From Fructilactobacillus florum DSM 22689 = JCM 16035 (lineage in GTDB: Bacteria > Bacillota > Bacilli > Lactobacillales > Lactobacillaceae): 64,000 nt of DNA. The notes below the pieces were generated by a model that saw only the letters and a program-made list of their open reading frames with translations, was not told the DNA's origin and did no database searches. The stretch's first letter is position 1, and each line of letters begins with the position of its first letter. Shown in pieces: positions 48,535-57,562 of this stretch. The position numbers and the translations under genes were made by a program. Location: NCBI RefSeq assembly GCF_001436645.1, contig NZ_AYZI01000006.1, positions 1 through 64,000 of the forward strand. Reading direction: 5' to 3'.

Positions 48535-49170
48535 ATGAAAACCTTTAAAAGTATTTTTAGCTGGATAATTCCAATTGTAATTGGACTAGCAATTGCATTG
48601 CTAATTCGACAATTTGTGTTCACAATGGCGCGGGTTGATGGTCCGTCAATGGAACCAAACCTCGTCAATAATGAGCGCATCATTGCTTGGCGACAGGCAA
48701 AAATCAAGCGAAACAGTGTAATTGTCTTTAATGCATCAGGAGTTGATCCGGATGCAGCAGCAAACACTAGTTTTACTAAACGAATCCTGGGAACTGCCGG
48801 GACAGATTATGTCAAGCGTGTTGTGGGGATGCCCGGGGATACCGTCGCTTTTCAAAATGGTAAGATTTTGATTAATGGTAAAGTGGTCGACCAGGGTTAC
48901 ATCAGTAAAACGGAACAGCGCAAGGGAACCGAATATGAAGCCCAGCCAGGAAATTGGGATTTGAAATCACTTTCAACCAACTGGTCAAAGGACAATGGTG
49001 CGATGAAGGTTCCACAAGGAAAGTATTTTGTTCTAGGAGATCATCGTTCGGTGTCAAATGATAGCCGGTACTGGGGCTTTGTTCCTCAGGACAAGGTCAT
49101 TGGGGTCGTGAAAACCTTCCCATGGTCAACCACTAAGCAACAACGTGAAAATGTAAATGATCGAAGTTAA
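48535..49170 (+). CDS. lepB: Signal peptidase I
   Basis: Membrane-bound protease that removes Sec signal peptides, 211 aa. One N-terminal helix (about residues 10-30), catalytic Ser in GPSMEPN (about 38), catalytic Lys in KRVVGMPGD (about 97) and box E GDHRSVSNDSR. Gram-positive Sip size. Ribosome site AAGGAGC before the ATG; its own terminator follows. Confidence 0.95.
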   Translation: MKTFKSIFSWIIPIVIGLAIALLIRQFVFTMARVDGPSMEPNLVNNERIIAWRQAKIKRNSVIVFNASGVDPDAAANTSFTKRILGTAGTDYVKRVVGMPGDTVAFQNGKILINGKVVDQGYISKTEQRKGTEYEAQPGNWDLKSLSTNWSKDNGAMKVPQGKYFVLGDHRSVSNDSRYWGFVPQDKVIGVVKTFPWSTTKQQRENVNDRS

Positions 49171-49171
49171 T

Positions 49172-49206
49172 AAAAAAGCTGATTATAATTAATCAGCTTT
49201 TTTATT
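49172..49206 (+). terminator. Intrinsic terminator of the signal peptidase gene
   Basis: Stem AAAAGCTGATTA/TAATCAGCTTTT, T run, directly after the stop; its A/T flanks are nearly symmetrical. Confidence 0.85.
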
Positions 49207-49272
49207 TTCTGAAATTGCTATTTTATTGAGAAACGGCTAGAATGACAACTAAAATTTAAAGGAGCAAACCTC

Positions 49273-50598
49273 ATGACAGAGTTCAATCACCCCCTTACGC
49301 CAGATGTTATTCAGAGCTTGCAAGCTCAGCTTCATGCTCGTCCGGATTATCGGATGATTACTAATGCAGTGGCTAAAAACGGGATTAAACAGGCAGCCTA
49401 CAATGCTCAGGTGCCGGCAAAGTTGAATCGAACATTTTCAATTGAGTTACCGACGGGCAAGGTTGCTAATCAAAAGAAAAGCGGACGGTGTTGGCTTTTT
49501 TCGATTTTAAATACGCTGCGCCACCAATTTGCAGCACAATATCACTTTAAAGATTTTGAGCTATCAGAAAGTTACTTGTTTTTTTGGGACAAATTGGAGC
49601 GTGCTAATATTTTTTATGATCGCATGATTGCACTTGCCAACCAACCAGTTCATGATCGAGAAGTTTCTTATTATCTGGATAATCCAGGGTCCGATGGGGG
49701 ACAATGGGCGATGGCGGCGGCCCTAATTGAAAAATATGGAGTTGTTCCACGTGAAACATTTCCAGAGACTGCTAACACCGAAAATACGGCAGCGCTTGAA
49801 CAATTACTGAACCGAACCCTCCGCAGTGATGCACTAAAGTTAAGAAATTTAATTCAACAGCAAGCAAGTGATGAACAACTTAACCAAGCTAAAACGGCGG
49901 CCCTTGCAACCGTTTACCGAATGGTTTCAGAAAGTTTGGGGGAACCACCGGCGCAATTTGACTTCGAGTACCGGGATGATCAGCACCAATATCAGCTCGA
50001 TCAGGGACTTACGCCGATCCAGTTTTATCAAAAATATTTCTCGAATGATTTGGATCAATATGTGGTTTTAAGTAATGATCCTAGCAAACCGATGCAACAA
50101 AAATTTGCCCTACCTAGTCAGAACAACGTGGTCGGTGGGCGTGAAATTGAATTTATTAATTTACCAATGAGTAAGCTTAAGCAGGCAGCTATTAAACAAT
50201 TGCAGGCAGGAATTAGTGTCTGGTTTGGTAATGATGTCTTACAGCAGTCAGATCGTCAGGCTGGTTTATTGGACCGTGATCTATACCAAGAAGCACAGTT
50301 GTTTGGACTTGAACCGCAGCTCACAAAAGCGGAAAGATTTTCCATGCATGATGCAGAAGTTAGCCATGCGATGACTCTCACGGGGGTTGATTTGCAAAAG
50401 GGACAACCGGTTAAATGGAAAGTTGAAAATAGTTGGGGCGATCAAGTTGGAGTTAAAGGCTATTTTGTAATGGCAGATAATTGGATGGATGAATTTACCT
50501 ATGAAGTAGTTGTTAAGCGTGACTACTTGGATGCAACTGACCAGTTGGTATTAGAACAACCAGCACAAACCCTGTTGCCATGGGATCCACTGGCCTGA
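49273..50598 (+). CDS. pepC: Aminopeptidase C (C1 cysteine peptidase)
   Basis: Cytoplasmic bleomycin-hydrolase-type aminopeptidase of 441 aa. Catalytic Cys in KKSGRCWLFS (about residue 73), His in SHAMTLTGV and Asn in ENSWGD near the C-terminus. Full family length. Ribosome site AAAGGAGCAAACC. It carries a perfect parS site in its coding sequence at 49743. With PepN it belongs to the peptide-use system. Confidence 0.97.
   Translation: MTEFNHPLTPDVIQSLQAQLHARPDYRMITNAVAKNGIKQAAYNAQVPAKLNRTFSIELPTGKVANQKKSGRCWLFSILNTLRHQFAAQYHFKDFELSESYLFFWDKLERANIFYDRMIALANQPVHDREVSYYLDNPGSDGGQWAMAAALIEKYGVVPRETFPETANTENTAALEQLLNRTLRSDALKLRNLIQQQASDEQLNQAKTAALATVYRMVSESLGEPPAQFDFEYRDDQHQYQLDQGLTPIQFYQKYFSNDLDQYVVLSNDPSKPMQQKFALPSQNNVVGGREIEFINLPMSKLKQAAIKQLQAGISVWFGNDVLQQSDRQAGLLDRDLYQEAQLFGLEPQLTKAERFSMHDAEVSHAMTLTGVDLQKGQPVKWKVENSWGDQVGVKGYFVMADNWMDEFTYEVVVKRDYLDATDQLVLEQPAQTLLPWDPLA
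49743..49758. other. Perfect parS site inside pepC
   Basis: TGTTCCACGTGAAACA, matching the parS consensus TGTTNCACGTGAAACA at every position, about 17 kb from the origin. Confidence 0.92.
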
Positions 50599-50662
50599 CG
50601 AAAAAACCCGACATTTTTGCTAGGGTTCTAGTATGATAAATAGTAGAGAGAGGAGCCAGTAT

Positions 50663-52135
50663 ATGAACATTTTTCTACTAATTTTCTTAGCAATCATTGT
50701 GATCAATACGATTGCAGCAGTAATAACAGTTTTTCGGCAGCCACGAAACATTGCAGCCACGTGGGCTTGGCTACTAGTTTTGATTTTGATTCCCGTTGTT
50801 GGATTTATCATTTATTCCTTTTTTGGGCGGCGCTTACCCAAAAATCAATTAGTACGGTTATCTGATAGTAGCCGGCGTCAGGTTGATCAAGTAATCAAAG
50901 AACAAAAGCAAGAGTTGGCTGGTCTCAAAGGACCAGGATTGACCACGAATCAGCAGATTATTAAGAAAGCTTCTGGCTTGATTGAAATGTTCATGAATTC
51001 AGATACAGCCCCGTTGTTGTCGAATAACGAGGTAGAGACGTATACAGATGGGGAACCATTCTTTAAACAATTTTTTGCTGATCTCGAGGCCGCTGAAAGT
51101 TCTATTAACATTGAATTTTATACGTTTTATGCTGATAAAATCGGTCATCAAACGCTGGATTTGCTGGTAAAGAAGGCCCAAGCGGGAGTTGATGTGCGGG
51201 TTATTTATGATGACTGGGGTTCTTTAGGGACCACGCAAAAGTTTTTTAAACCGCTGCTGCAAGCTGGTGGGCATGCTTTTCCGTTTCTTCACAACCGGTT
51301 TAATCTGCTCGATATGCGAGTAAACTTTCGCGATCACCACAAGGTAGTGGTCATTGATGGAAAGTACGGCTATATTGGTGGTTTTAATATTGGTGATCAG
51401 TATCTAGGTCGCAAACCAAAATTTGGAAATTGGCGGGACGGCATGATTAGAATCTATGGTAAGGGAGTTTATGGGTTACAATCTCGCTTTTTACTAGATT
51501 GGAACGGAACAGATCCCACGACGGCCATTGATCCTAATTTGCCAGTGCAGAGTGCCAAGTATTTCCCAGAAATAGAGAATCAGGGAGCTGCAATGATGCA
51601 AATTGTGTCTAGCGGTCCGGATCCACAGTTAGAACAGATTAAAACTGGTTACATCAAGATGATTTCTTTGGCAGAACATTCGATCAAGATTACTACGCCG
51701 TATTTAATTCCAGATTCTTCAGTTCTGGATGCCCTTAAAATTGCTGTTCAGTCAGGGGTTGACGTCCAAATTGTAACACCAAATATGCCAGATCATCCCT
51801 TTGTTTATCGGGCGACTCAGTACTATTCACGAAGACTAGTAGAGTTGGGGATTAAAGTTTACGCATATAACCAAGGGTTTATTCACGCTAAAACGGTAGT
51901 AGTTGATGGTGAAATTGTATCAGTCGGATCTGCTAACTTAGATTATCGAAGTTTTGAACTTAACTTTGAATGTAATGCCTTTATCTATGATAAAGAGTTG
52001 GCTGATCAGTTTGAAGCGATCTTTGCTGAGAGTGTTGCTGCCAGTACGCCCCAAACGACAGCAGTATTTGCTAGTCAATCGCATTGGTTGAACTTTAAAC
52101 AACATTTTAGTCGGTTATTGTCACCCTTATTGTAA
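50663..52135 (+). CDS. cls: Cardiolipin synthase
   Basis: Joins two phosphatidylglycerols into cardiolipin at the membrane, 490 aa. Two N-terminal membrane helices (residues about 3-60) and two phospholipase-D HKD motifs, DHHKVVVIDG (about 230) and HAKTVVVDGEIVSVGSANLD (about 410). Start at ATG 50663, with AGAGAGGAG upstream; an upstream in-frame ATG at 50633 precedes the ribosome site. Promoter in the short gap after pepC. Confidence 0.95.
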   Translation: MNIFLLIFLAIIVINTIAAVITVFRQPRNIAATWAWLLVLILIPVVGFIIYSFFGRRLPKNQLVRLSDSSRRQVDQVIKEQKQELAGLKGPGLTTNQQIIKKASGLIEMFMNSDTAPLLSNNEVETYTDGEPFFKQFFADLEAAESSINIEFYTFYADKIGHQTLDLLVKKAQAGVDVRVIYDDWGSLGTTQKFFKPLLQAGGHAFPFLHNRFNLLDMRVNFRDHHKVVVIDGKYGYIGGFNIGDQYLGRKPKFGNWRDGMIRIYGKGVYGLQSRFLLDWNGTDPTTAIDPNLPVQSAKYFPEIENQGAAMMQIVSSGPDPQLEQIKTGYIKMISLAEHSIKITTPYLIPDSSVLDALKIAVQSGVDVQIVTPNMPDHPFVYRATQYYSRRLVELGIKVYAYNQGFIHAKTVVVDGEIVSVGSANLDYRSFELNFECNAFIYDKELADQFEAIFAESVAASTPQTTAVFASQSHWLNFKQHFSRLLSPLL

Positions 52136-52149
52136 GGAGTTGAAACGAT

Positions 52150-52236
52150 ATGACGACGAAAGCAGTGACAAAACGAACTTTATTGCTTCTAGGGGTCGTT
52201 ATAGCGACGTTGTTGCCTAGTAAACGATGTCGTTAG
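52150..52236 (+). CDS. 28-aa hydrophobic small ORF after cls
   Basis: Encodes 28 aa with an AAGGAG ribosome site 10 nt before the ATG: a basic start (MTTKAVTKRTL), a hydrophobic stretch LLLLGVVIATLLP and a basic end SKRCR. It may be a small membrane peptide or the truncated remnant of a longer gene. It starts 14 bp after cls and ends before a terminator. I recognise no family. Confidence 0.35.
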   Translation: MTTKAVTKRTLLLLGVVIATLLPSKRCR

Positions 52237-52246
52237 TACCGTGACA

Positions 52247-52288
52247 AGCTTCAGATGTTACAAAAAGCAACATAAAAGCTGGTTTTTT
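52247..52288 (+). terminator. Probable terminator after cls and the small ORF
   Basis: Two-step hairpin AGCTT/AAGCT and ATGTT/AACAT ending in six T. Confidence 0.55.
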
Positions 52289-52355
52289 GCTACTAAGTTA
52301 CGTAAAATTGAAAATAACTGCTTAATAAATTCCTAATAAAAGGAGGGACATGCGA

Positions 52356-53096
52356 ATGTCAGCGATTATTAAATTTAAAGATGTCGATAAATATTATGGG
52401 GATTTTCATGCCCTGCATGATATTAATTTAGAAATTGATGCTGGAGAGACGGTTGTGTTAATCGGACCTTCTGGTTCAGGGAAATCAACCCTCTTGAGAA
52501 CGATTAATGGTTTAGAAACGATTCAGAAAGGTTCATTAGTAGTTGATGGAGCCGATGTGTCTAGCAGTCAGACAAATTTAAACCAACTACGAACCGATGT
52601 TGGTATGGTGTTTCAACATTTTAATTTATATAATAACAAAACAATTCTAGAAAATATTATGTTAGCACCACGCTTAGTGCTTAAACGAAAGCCAGAAGAA
52701 AACGAAAAAATTGCACAGCAGCTCCTGAAACGGGTCGACTTATCTGATCAGGCACCCAAATATCCGGCCCAGTTATCTGGAGGCCAGCAACAACGAATTG
52801 CAATTGCGCGTTCATTAGCAATGGATCCCAAGGTTCTATTGTTCGATGAACCGACGTCAGCTCTTGATCCAGAAATGGTTGGTAGTGTGTTAAGCGTTAT
52901 GCGGGACATTGCTAAAAATTCTGACATGACGATGCTGGTGGTGACCCATGAAATGGAGTTTGCGCAGGCCGTTGCTGACCGAGTAATTTTTATGGCCGAT
53001 GGTCGGATCATGGAAGACGAACATACGGATACTTTCTTTGCACATCCTAAGAGCGAACGAGCTCGTAAGTTCTTATCACAAGTTGAGCATCATTAG
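52356..53096 (+). CDS. glnQ: Glutamine-type amino-acid ABC transporter ATPase
   Basis: ABC ATPase of 246 aa for polar amino-acid uptake (GlnQ/HisP type). Walker A GPSGSGKST (about 35-43), Q-loop MVFQHFNLY, signature LSGGQQQR and Walker B VLLFDEPTSALDPE. Start at ATG 52356, with AGGAGG 9 nt before; an earlier ATG six bases upstream is too close to that site. First gene of a four-gene operon. Confidence 0.95.
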   Translation: MSAIIKFKDVDKYYGDFHALHDINLEIDAGETVVLIGPSGSGKSTLLRTINGLETIQKGSLVVDGADVSSSQTNLNQLRTDVGMVFQHFNLYNNKTILENIMLAPRLVLKRKPEENEKIAQQLLKRVDLSDQAPKYPAQLSGGQQQRIAIARSLAMDPKVLLFDEPTSALDPEMVGSVLSVMRDIAKNSDMTMLVVTHEMEFAQAVADRVIFMADGRIMEDEHTDTFFAHPKSERARKFLSQVEHH

Positions 53097-53114
53097 AAAT
53101 CGAGGTGACCTAGC

Positions 53115-53978
53115 ATGAGTAAATTTAAACTAAAACGCATCGGGCTAGTGGCATCTGTGATCCTAGTCTTGGTCATCATTGGTGGCATCTTTTTTGGAAT
53201 TAATGCGCAAAAGCAGCAACTCAAGGGAACTGATAAGCTGCAAACCGTCAAAGAAACACACACAATGCGGTGGGGGGTTAAGTGTGATACCCGACTATTT
53301 GGCTTGATTGATCCTAAAACTGGTGAAAGTCAGGGCTTTGATGTGGATATTGCCCGAGCAGTAACTGCGCAAATTGCAAAAGATCAAGGAACCACAATTA
53401 AACCAGAGTTCACACCAGTAACCACGAATTCTAAAATTCAATTACTAAAAAATAACCAAGTTGATGCAGTAGCTGCATCGATGACAATTACGCCGGAACG
53501 GGCCAAGGTGGTTGATTTTACTAAGTCATATTTTCCCGCGGGACAATCTATTTTAGTGAAAAAAGGGTCACCAGTTACGAGCATTCGTGATTTAAATAAT
53601 CCTAAATATACGGTAATTGGAATCATGGGAACAACGGCGCTGGATACAATGAAGAAATTCGCGCCAAATGCTAAGGTGATTGCCATGCCGGATAACTCGC
53701 AGGCTTTAAGCGCCCTAGAATCTGGACAAGGGGATGCCATTACGACCGATAATGCCATTTTGTATGGGCTCGCCCAACAGAGTCATGATACCCAAGTTGT
53801 GGGCAAACCTTTTACTAACCAGCCATATGGGTTAGCAGTCAATAAAGGACAGGCGTCATTACGCAAGGCGGTAGATCGAGCGTTACAAGAAACGATTGAC
53901 AACGGCACTTATAACCGGTTGATCCAGAAATGGTTCTCAAACATTCCGGGATTGGATTGGAGGGAGCTCACAAAATGA
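53115..53978 (+). CDS. Glutamine-type ABC transporter substrate-binding protein
   Basis: Family 3 solute-binding protein of 287 aa. N-terminal membrane helix (about 10-30), then the periplasmic-binding fold (MRWGVKCDTRLFGL, ESQGFDVDIARAV, VDAVAASMTITPERAKVVDFT). There is no lipobox Cys after the helix, so it seems anchored by an uncleaved helix or released, unlike the usual lipoprotein. The stop overlaps the next start. Amino-acid specificity is inferred from the operon type. Confidence 0.92.
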   Translation: MSKFKLKRIGLVASVILVLVIIGGIFFGINAQKQQLKGTDKLQTVKETHTMRWGVKCDTRLFGLIDPKTGESQGFDVDIARAVTAQIAKDQGTTIKPEFTPVTTNSKIQLLKNNQVDAVAASMTITPERAKVVDFTKSYFPAGQSILVKKGSPVTSIRDLNNPKYTVIGIMGTTALDTMKKFAPNAKVIAMPDNSQALSALESGQGDAITTDNAILYGLAQQSHDTQVVGKPFTNQPYGLAVNKGQASLRKAVDRALQETIDNGTYNRLIQKWFSNIPGLDWRELTK

Positions 53979-54625
53979 TCGATATTTTTACACAAAATTG
54001 GCAAACCATTTTAAATGGTTTCTGGGTGACGATCCTTTCCTCTGTGATTGGCTTGGTCGGCTCGCTCTTATTAGGGACAATTTTTGCACTTTTAGAACTG
54101 GCACCGAGCCGTAGTCTGCGAATCATTGGGACCGCTTTTGTCGAATTCTTTCGGAATATTCCGTTGCTAGTGATCACTATGTTTTTCTACGTCGTAGTTT
54201 CATCGAGTTTTAAAATCGGTGGTTTTTGGTCTGGAACCATTGGGTTAATTCTCTATACATCAGCTTTTATTGCTGAGTGTTTGCGCGGAGGAATTGCTTC
54301 GGTTGATGCTGGTCAAATGGAGGGTGCCCGGTCAAATGGTTTGACCTATACCCAAGCAATGACCCACATTGTTTTACCCCAAGGTTTCCGGCTGGCAATT
54401 CCCTCACTTGGGAATCAGTTTATTAACTTAGTTAAAAATTCTTCGATTTTATCATTTGTGGCGGGATTTGATTTGATGTACCAAGCAAATGTTATTTCGG
54501 GGGCCAACTTGGATCCATTTAATACGTACATTATTGTAGGAATTTTGTATCTATTGATTACGGCCTCCGTTTCCTGGGTGGTCAAACGACTTGAAAATCG
54601 GATTGGAAAGGAGGTTATTCGATGA
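53975..54625 (+). CDS. Amino-acid ABC transporter permease 1
   Basis: Permease of 216 aa with five helices and the EAA loop signature (EGARSNGLTYTQAMTHIVLPQGFR). Start at ATG 53975, overlapping the binding-protein stop as ATGA, with GGAGGGAG upstream. Overlaps the next permease by 4 bp, so the operon is tightly coupled. Confidence 0.93.
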   Translation: MIDIFTQNWQTILNGFWVTILSSVIGLVGSLLLGTIFALLELAPSRSLRIIGTAFVEFFRNIPLLVITMFFYVVVSSSFKIGGFWSGTIGLILYTSAFIAECLRGGIASVDAGQMEGARSNGLTYTQAMTHIVLPQGFRLAIPSLGNQFINLVKNSSILSFVAGFDLMYQANVISGANLDPFNTYIIVGILYLLITASVSWVVKRLENRIGKEVIR

Positions 54626-55266
54626 GTGGAGCATTTAGTACCAGTAACGTCCAGTATCTACTTAAGGGTCTAGGCGTGACCGTGGGAGTTTCCATAATCT
54701 CAATTATTATTAGCTTTATTGCCGGCTCTGTTTTGGGAATTATTTTATATGAAAAAGTTCCGTACTTTACCAAAACAGTTCGCCTAATCGTAAACACAAT
54801 TCGAAATCTTCCCCTCCTGTTAATTATCTTTTTCACCTACTTTGCGCTACCAAAATTGGGAGTTGAACTGAATGCTTTTTCGGCAACGGTCTTTGCGATG
54901 TCTGTTTTTGAAGCGACAATGGTTGCAGAAATCATCCGCGGAGGCTTACTTTCGGTGGGAATTGGACAGACTGAGGGAGCCCTTTCAACCGGGATGAACA
55001 AGGTGCAGACGCTTTGGTACATTATTCTTCCCCAAGCGTTGAAGCGCTCGATTCCACCGTTGATTTCCCAATTCATTTCGCTAGTAAAGGATACATCGTT
55101 GGCGACAGCAATCGTTTTACCTGAATTAATGTTTCGTTCTCAGGTAATTTATGGGCAGAACCCTAAATATATGGTTCCGATGTTTATTACGATTGCAGCA
55201 CTCTATTTTGTAGTTAATTATAGTTTATCGCTGTTGGCTAAATGGTTTGACAAGCGGTTAGTTTAG
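54622..55266 (+). CDS. Amino-acid ABC transporter permease 2
   Basis: Second permease subunit, 214 aa, five helices and EAA loop EGALSTGMNKVQTLWYIILPQALKR. ATGA overlap with permease 1 and a GGAAAGGAGG ribosome site. Completes the ATPase-binding protein-permease-permease importer, probably for glutamine/glutamate. Confidence 0.93.
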   Translation: MSGAFSTSNVQYLLKGLGVTVGVSIISIIISFIAGSVLGIILYEKVPYFTKTVRLIVNTIRNLPLLLIIFFTYFALPKLGVELNAFSATVFAMSVFEATMVAEIIRGGLLSVGIGQTEGALSTGMNKVQTLWYIILPQALKRSIPPLISQFISLVKDTSLATAIVLPELMFRSQVIYGQNPKYMVPMFITIAALYFVVNYSLSLLAKWFDKRLV

Positions 55267-55282
55267 CCATGTAGTTAGTAAG

Positions 55283-55313
55283 CAGTTTTGCGAATGGGCA
55301 GGACTGTTTTTTT
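55283..55313 (+). terminator. Intrinsic terminator of the amino-acid ABC operon
   Basis: Nine-bp stem CAGTTTTGC/GCAGGACTG (two G-T pairs), 6-nt loop, seven T. Confidence 0.75.
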
Positions 55314-55333
55314 ATTTGAAAAAGGAGTAATTT

Positions 55334-55699
55334 ATGAGACTCTGGCATGAGGCTTTAATCCCAACCCTGCCACGACAGCAACTGTTAGGGCAACATCGAG
55401 AATGCGCTGCTCTGCGCGGCAATGGGTGGGGACGTAAACATGCAACGGTTAATTACGTTTTTAATTATTCGCCTTATAAGCTCTACCAATTTCACGTTAA
55501 AGTGCTAGATGAAATGAAACGGCGCGGATACCATCCAGATGAGCACTGGTATGATGCCTGTTATCGCGGTAAAAGTTGCCCGCCCTATGAAACCATCAGT
55601 CCGATTCCTCCAACGGAGCCGTTGTACCCCGAGCATAATCCCGCCTATCTCCAATTTTGCATTGATAAGTTAACCAATTGGCAACAACAGCAAAAATAA
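55334..55699 (+). CDS. Pyrimidine dimer DNA glycosylase-like protein (Pyr_excise/TIGR02328)
   Basis: Protein of 121 aa that begins MRLWHEALIPTLPRQQLLGQHRECAALRG, the pattern of the TIGR02328/Pyr_excise family related to phage T4 endonuclease V. Wide in lactobacilli; repair activity is presumed rather than shown. The conserved N-terminal His/Arg cluster and central YQFHVKVLDEMKRRGY are present. Own ribosome site AAAGGAG; transcribed on its own after the ABC operon terminator. Confidence 0.8.
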   Translation: MRLWHEALIPTLPRQQLLGQHRECAALRGNGWGRKHATVNYVFNYSPYKLYQFHVKVLDEMKRRGYHPDEHWYDACYRGKSCPPYETISPIPPTEPLYPEHNPAYLQFCIDKLTNWQQQQK

Positions 55700-55815
55700 T
55701 CGAATGCTTACCGCCGGGATAGAGAGCTAGTTGCTGAAAAGTATAGCCAACTCCCGTAAAATAAATTTAGTGATGTTGTCCGACTTTTTAGAAAATAAGA
55801 TAGATTGGGGTTTTT

Positions 55816-57408
55816 ATGTATTTATTGCTGTCGGTGCTACCAATTCTGTTACCAGTATTCTTTTTGGGGGTTTTAAATTGGCCTGCTCCCAAGGGGATGG
55901 GGATTAGTGCTGTCATGATTATGATAGTCGGATTTTTCTTTTGGAAAATGCCGATTTTGGCCGTAACTGCTTCCTTATTGCAAGGAATTCACAAGAGTTT
56001 GCCGATTGTTTGGATTTTATTTGGAGCACTCCTGTTGCTACGAGCCTTGGAATTCACTAATTCCATTCAACGAATTAACCTTGGGTTTACACGATTAACT
56101 ACGGATATGCGACTGCAAGCAGTGATTGTGACCTTTCTCTTTGGATCCTTAATTGAAGGGGTTTCCGGGTTTGGAACCCCGGCAATGGTAACCGCGCCAC
56201 TGCTAATTGCACTGGGTTTTAAACCGTTGTCTGCGGTAGTGTTGGCCTTAGCTGCTGATTCGACTGCTTCTTCTTTTGGCGCAGTAGGGACTCCGTTGAC
56301 AGTTGGTCTTAGTAATACGCTCTCCGCTGGGGGTCTGGAGAACGTTAGCACCAAAATTACGACCGTTGAATTAATTAGTGGAACGTTTTTGCCATTAATT
56401 TTAATCTTTTTACTAGTCGTATTACTCCCAAATCAGCAGCAAAAAAATAAGCTTGGCAGCGTCTTAGAATTAGCACCGTGGGCTTTGCTAATTGGTTTTT
56501 GCTATAACGGGATTGGTTGGATAACCCAACATTTTTTGGGACACGAAATGGTGGCCATTATTAGTTCGATTGGGGCGTTAGGCTTAGCAGTTCTGACGAT
56601 TCGGTTGCATTTCCTTCTACCCGCCAAGCTTGAAAAACACCCTTGGCAGCAGACGCCTCAGTCTCGTGAGTTGAATTCGGCTGAGTCAGTGACTATGCCG
56701 CTATGGCTAGCGTGGTTTCCCTACGTATTAACGGTGATTTTGTTGGTTTTACCTAAATTTGTACCAGCAATCCATCATTTCTTAACTAACCAGGTCAACC
56801 TGTCCTGGATGAAAATCTTGGGCTTTAAGACGATTAACTCCGAGTGGTTATTATTGGCTTCGCCAGGGACGGTGCTGGTGTTAGTGGCGATTGTAACGTT
56901 ATTAATTCATCGGGTATCTTGGGCGGACTTTGGCACGGAGACCAAACAAGTAGTTGTTTCGATGAAGTATACTGTTTTGGCGTTGGTAGTAACGCTGGTA
57001 ATGGTTCAAGTGTTCACTAATTCAGGGATTAATACCAGTTCTTTAGCTAGCATGCCAGAATTTTTGGCAGAAAAATTAGCGCACGCCTTTAGTGGAATTT
57101 GGCTCGGAATTGCACCACTGTTAGGTGGATTGGGATCATTTGTAACTGGCAGTACGACTGTTTCAACCTTGACATTTGCACCGGTACAGGCAAGTGTGGC
57201 TAAGGATGCTGGTCTGGATGTTGACCTTGTGTTGGCGCTACAAGTGATTGGGGCTTCGATCGGAAACATGATTTGCATTCATAATATTGTAGCGGTAAGT
57301 GGGGTAGTCGGTCTAACTGGCAAAGAGGGACAGGTACTGCGTGAAAACGCCCTACCGGTATTGTTTTACTTTGGATTACTGCTAGTTGCTATTATGATTG
57401 TTAGTTAA
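55816..57408 (+). CDS. lctP: L-lactate permease (LctP/LldP family)
   Basis: Membrane protein of 530 aa with about 12-14 helices, LctP family of lactate/glycolate:H+ symporters. Conserved EGVSGFGTPAMVTAPLL and GAVGTPLTVGL motifs (about residues 115-160), and GSFVTGSTTVSTLTFAPVQ in the C-terminal half. No lactate oxidase gene in the window, but import of lactate would feed pyruvate to Pox under air. Weak ribosome site (GGGG) before the ATG. Confidence 0.93.
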   Translation: MYLLLSVLPILLPVFFLGVLNWPAPKGMGISAVMIMIVGFFFWKMPILAVTASLLQGIHKSLPIVWILFGALLLLRALEFTNSIQRINLGFTRLTTDMRLQAVIVTFLFGSLIEGVSGFGTPAMVTAPLLIALGFKPLSAVVLALAADSTASSFGAVGTPLTVGLSNTLSAGGLENVSTKITTVELISGTFLPLILIFLLVVLLPNQQQKNKLGSVLELAPWALLIGFCYNGIGWITQHFLGHEMVAIISSIGALGLAVLTIRLHFLLPAKLEKHPWQQTPQSRELNSAESVTMPLWLAWFPYVLTVILLVLPKFVPAIHHFLTNQVNLSWMKILGFKTINSEWLLLASPGTVLVLVAIVTLLIHRVSWADFGTETKQVVVSMKYTVLALVVTLVMVQVFTNSGINTSSLASMPEFLAEKLAHAFSGIWLGIAPLLGGLGSFVTGSTTVSTLTFAPVQASVAKDAGLDVDLVLALQVIGASIGNMICIHNIVAVSGVVGLTGKEGQVLRENALPVLFYFGLLLVAIMIVS

Positions 57409-57521
57409 GCTCGCTTAACGTAGTTGGATAGACTGAAATTTCTAATTTATCCAGTTTTTAATTTAAGACGGTAGTCAAGAAAGGACTGGGGTTAACACAG
57501 TTGCTTGCTAAGGGTATGTTT

Positions 57522-57562
57522 AAAAAATAAAGCTGTCCTTATTACGGGCAGCTTTATTTTTG
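57522..57562. terminator. Bidirectional terminator between lctP and the keto-acid decarboxylase gene
   Basis: Stem AATAAAGCTG-CC/GG-CAGCTTTATT with A run before and T run after, in the gap between two convergent genes. Confidence 0.82.
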
